From Gonocerus acuteangulatus (taxonomy: Eukaryota > Arthropoda > Insecta > Hemiptera > Coreidae): a stretch of DNA of 64,000 nt. The notes below the pieces were generated by a model. It worked only from the letters and a program-made list of their open reading frames with translations, had not been told where the DNA came from and ran no database searches. Location: contig OX328124.1 of NCBI GenBank assembly GCA_946811695.1, positions 59,090,459 through 59,154,458 of the forward strand, in the 5' to 3' direction. This document shows positions 60,632-64,000 of the stretch, piece by piece; the stretch's first letter is position 1; each line of letters begins with the position of its first letter. The position numbers were made by a program, and so were the translations under genes.

Positions 60632-62175
60632 TGTGTTTCAGTGATGAAAACGTTTTTTTTTTTTTGTTTTTTTTTGACTTTAGAGAAATTACCTTGGAAC
60701 TATAACAGCATAGAAAGTAAGTCATATACTGGAGACAAGCTGCTATTTATAATAAATAAAACCGATAATAACAATAAGGTAATGTTATCATCACATTCCG
60801 ATTGAAAGAATTTTGATTGTGTAGTAAATTTTGCAAATTCGTAAACACTAATTGAAGTAGGATTCAAGAACTATTATTTCAACACGAAACATCTTAATAT
60901 AATTCTTCCTTCTAAAATGTTTGGCAATATGAACACGGGAAAAATACATGATGTTTTTCCTGTCTATGGAGCTGAACAAGGGCGGAAGCTAAAAGCTACC
61001 CGGAAAGAGTGAATAGATAGAGGCATGCAGGAGTGCAGGATGAAATAGCAATGAGATCATTACAGGACACAGCTAACCTTTTCACCCTTGCCTCAGGGCT
61101 GCTCGGAAATATTCACAAGCCTTTAAACGGAGCTTGCTTCAATATCCTCATTTCGGCCGAGGGCTTATCGTTCATAGCCTCAAGCTTGGCTCTGAGGAAT
61201 ACTGTCGTGAAAATGCATGGAGAAAAGTGGAAGGGATGATATGGATCGTGTATATTAGCCTGCAAGTTTTTGTCTTCATTATATGTGCCATGTTTGTTTT
61301 GCTCCTGTCAGTATGATCAACCTAGCTAAACCTCAATGTCTTGAATCGGTTTACCCTTCCATGCATTTTTCTCGCCTTGTGGTCGTCTGCTAGAAAGATG
61401 AGCTTCTCTCTCCATGGCAAGCCTTGAGCACACTTTCTATTTAAGTTTTCTGTATATTCTGCTAAGGAGTTCATTTTGGTCCTTTGGTTCGGTATAATCC
61501 CAGCATAGACTAGTTAAACTTACTACTGTCCTATAATTAAATTTTGAACGGCGCTAGCATATTTTTCTCCAGGACTTAAATATATTATAGAACATTGTCT
61601 ATCAATTTGATTAGACATAGGCAAACAATTAGAGTCCAGTCCATGGTTTCTTAAACTTCGAGGGCTGTTTGTAATCGCATAATATTTCAATGTGCTATCA
61701 CTCTAAAAGATTATTTATCCTTTTATTTAAATTTTCCATCTATTGGTGTTAAAACTAGTTTTTCTCCCTTAGACATGCATCAAGAACAAGTGGAAGAAGG
61801 CTACCTTTTTCATCTGCTGTTCATAAATTAACCCTGAAAGCGGACGAACAACTACCAGTGGCCAACGACATAAATATGTGGAAGGCCATGGTATGACAAC
61901 CACATTAAACTCTACACGGATTTCCCTAGGAGAATGACTACTAAAGTTTGCATAAGTCATCACCAGCGCCCTCTAAGGAAGTGGAACCTAAAGCAGAAGT
62001 GGATGTATCAAATATAAATTATATTTTGTAGTGGTCCTGCTTGTGTTGTTCTATTCATCCAACAAAAGGAGGCCATCATTTTGCCACGTCAATGAACAGG
62101 TCTCTCTATATTTCTTCTGTATTAACTTCATTGAGAGTTGATCGTTGGTCGTTGAGCTGGCGAATGTAGATATTG
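60632..62175. other. Mixed sequence with unassigned ORFs
   Basis: ORFs 61033-61239, 61134-61316 and 61769-61963 (minus) have no recognised domain. The 61780-62000 segment is less AT-rich and may be an old repeat. Confidence 0.35.
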
Positions 62176-62461
62176 TTGGGTTCGGTTGTGTGGTAGCTTA
62201 ATAAAACTACAATTTTTATACGACAATTTGTTTTATTTTTGACGACTTTTCGGTTTGGAATCAGGGTAGAACTAAGCCTCACGGATGTGCAATCATTTCT
62301 ATACGATCAGTGCTCAGAAATGATTGCACATCCGCTATGCTCAGTTCTTCTCATAGCACTGATGAAGGCTTGTATTTCAATCCGAAACGTCGGCATAAAT
62401 AAAACACGTTTTCTTATAAAAATTGTAGCTTTATTAAGATTCAATACGATGGATCCCAACA
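62176..62461. mobile_element. Palindromic element carrying a divergent cassette pair
   Basis: The left arm GTTGGGTTCGGTTG...AATAAAACTACAATTTTTAT and the right arm ATAAAAATTGTAGCTTTATT...GGATCCCAAC are inverted copies. Within them, the minus cassette (62265-62241) and plus cassette 62359-62393 (CTGATGAAGGCTTG...CAATCCGAAACGTCGG) sit symmetrically. The core has a perfect 18-bp inverted repeat (GGATGTGCAATCATTTCT) with a 15-base loop at 62282-62332. The ORF 62239-62469 is incidental. Confidence 0.7.
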
Positions 62462-62737
62462 ATAGTTAATATTCTGGCATAAACGTGGGACTATTGGAGA
62501 GTTTATCAATGTAGTAGCTACCGTTGGAAAGTACTTCTAACAGATTTTACGGTAATTTGAGGACCGTTTTGAATAATTCTGTATGTTCAGTAGGTATGTA
62601 GGTCTGCTTTAGCTTGGCACAATGAAAAAGAGAGTTAATCACGTTTTGCCCATCTTCAGATAGCATAATGTTACTTCTTCCGGTCAATTTGGTTTATTAC
62701 TGAATGACAATTCGTGGTGGTTGTCCTACGTTTCTTG

Positions 62738-62938
62738 TTTTTTTTTTTTTGTTTTTTTGTGTTTAATGGCGTATCAACATTAGGGCTATTAACACCGGGC
62801 TGTCTACAGGTTGTCGCCCTTTTCTATAACGCCAACAGCACGTGGTTGGTCACCCATTCAGGTACTGACAACGCCCGACGTACCTTAACTTCGGTGATCT
62901 ACGGGAACCGGTGCATTCAACGTGGCTATGGCCATATG
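62738..62938 (-). mobile_element. Intact 5S-rRNA-derived SINE
   Basis: Read on the minus strand, 62938-62831 follows 5S rRNA: GGCCATAGCCACGTTGAATG, CACCGGTTCCCG, GATCACCGAAGTTAAGG, GGGCG, CAGTACC, ATGGGTGACC and CACGTGCTGTTGGC, including the internal pol III control boxes. The tail CCCGGTGTTAATAGCC, TTGATACGCC and an A-rich end follow. The 12-bp flank CTACGTTTCTTG occurs at 62726-62737 and 62939-62950. It is not a functional 5S gene (short deletions, fused tail). Confidence 0.93.
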
Positions 62939-62950
62939 CTACGTTTCTTG

Positions 62951-64000
62951 TCATCATAAATTCAAATATACGTAACAATACATAAGTTTGTTATGGGTCG
63001 TGTAGTAGCACGATTCATGCCAAGCTATCAGTTAGGTGTTTCTTAGATAAGTCCTGAAAATCCTTGCATGTTATGAAATAAGCTGATGGCAATGACATCC
63101 AAATATAGACTCGTTTATATCTTATATCGCAAGGTCGACACTACGTGAGATTTAAGCTCCACAAAAATAAACCTGAGCTTTAAAGTATTTTTGATTTTTT
63201 TAAATAAAATTGTTTACATCAAAGATCCCTAAGAAGCTTGTTATATAGTATTCTATTAGGAAAAGTATTATCATATATTTGAATTTACTATATCTATTGA
63301 TGAAATGACCAAGATTATTTGTTGCTTTGGATAGAAGAGGACTGGATAAAGCGCAGCTTTACACTGGTTGTATGCAAACTGCAGTCCATCTGTCTGGGAG
63401 CAACTCCCTCGTGGCTATATCTCGACAGTAGCCAGCTCATGCATTTTTATGTGAGTCACCGCTCTCTGCAGTGCATCTAGCTGCAGTCCGGACTTCCTTT
63501 TCGCAACCACCTACTTATTTTTTTTTATCCCTTATCTTCCTCCACCTATCATTAAACGAGTCAGATTTCTTATAGTTCTTTTTTTGAGAGAACTTATTTA
63601 GAATATCAGTCCTATTCTCCTAGGAATGTCTTACTTGAGAAGAGATAAGAACAACCACTTTGCTTATGTTAATTTGCGGAATTAATTTATGTGACAAATC
63701 CTTTCTTGATAACGCAAACCTTAAGCAAATTCTAGTTTATCACCGTTCTTGAGTTTCACATTCCTCACTCCAATATTTAAATAATAAATTGATAACTTCT
63801 AAAAATAACATTGCACACTACTAGGTTTATTTAAGACTGCAATAAACAGCAATTAACCTAACATATTGTTGATAATTTACAAATTTGTTAATAGATTTTT
63901 TTTTAATTTTATATTTGGTGTATGGCGATGTATAGCTTACATTTTCTACATATTACATTATTGTCTACATGTTTACATTGTATATATATTATTTCATTAT
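62951..64000. other. AT-rich sequence, no gene recognised
   Basis: No ORF, splice-bounded exon or repeat family was recognised. CTGCAGTCC-type words recur near 63380 and 63480, possibly a small decayed inverted repeat. Confidence 0.4.

Noticed and set aside
62831..62938. Functional 5S rRNA gene
   Set aside because: Several changes and missing bases relative to 5S, fused to a SINE tail, with a 12-bp target duplication around the whole.

Overview
This is eukaryotic, strongly AT-rich, non-coding-dominated DNA from an animal, most likely an invertebrate and probably an arthropod. The evidence is long (TA)n tracts, poly-A tails of 15 to 70 bases, tRNA- and 5S-rRNA-derived SINEs with perfect target-site duplications, jockey-type LINE remnants, a deleted mariner, and many hAT-like and foldback MITEs. 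There are no long ORFs, no prokaryotic gene organisation, no CRISPR array and no rRNA operon. The arthropod assignment is an inference from the transposon types and from the one recognisable exon; I cannot name a species.

Only one segment looks like a host gene: a 96-nt minus-strand exon at 17998-18093 with a good acceptor and donor. Its one sensible reading frame encodes the first part of an immunoglobulin domain, including the B-strand cysteine. It resembles the first Ig domain of the synaptic adhesion protein Sidekick. If so, most of the window is introns or 5' flank of that gene, transcribed right to left. I found no neighbouring exon.

Layout. 1-7.4 kb: unique AT-rich DNA, a duplicated LINE/SINE-tail repeat (1.3-1.7 kb) and a palindromic CTGA/GAAACGTTGG cassette (3.6 kb). 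7.4-10.3 kb: jockey LINE 3' end whose UTR is split by two tandem copies of a 1.15-kb repeat. 10.3-16 kb: degenerate tRNA-derived, pogo-like and foldback fragments and two TA tracts. 16.2-16.8 kb: internally deleted mariner. 18 kb: the Ig exon. 19.5-24.1 kb: a SINE, a CR1/L2-like LINE end and MITEs. 27-27.8 kb: G-run minisatellite. 29-31 kb: cassettes and a 30-bp repeat. 33.7-37.3 kb: a hAT MITE, a perfect 44-bp TIR MITE and an intact tRNA-headed SINE. 43-46.9 kb: possible decayed coding DNA, a MITE, paired cassettes and a LINE RNase-H/zinc-knuckle fragment between two poly-A tracts. 47.4-48.1 kb: ATTCAATAA-rich DNA. 50.7-54 kb: MITEs, a SINE tail and a long TA tract. 55.5-60.6 kb: two very large foldback elements (805 bp and 1.2 kb). 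62-63 kb: another palindromic cassette and an intact 5S-headed SINE.

The two strongest unusual signals are (1) two SINE types with different heads (tRNA-Met-like and 5S rRNA) that share one 3' tail, and (2) a short cassette, CTGAnGA-(short hairpin)-GAAACGTYGG, found about eleven times and in three places as divergent pairs at the centre of palindromes. I checked for a complete hammerhead ribozyme in that cassette and rejected it.
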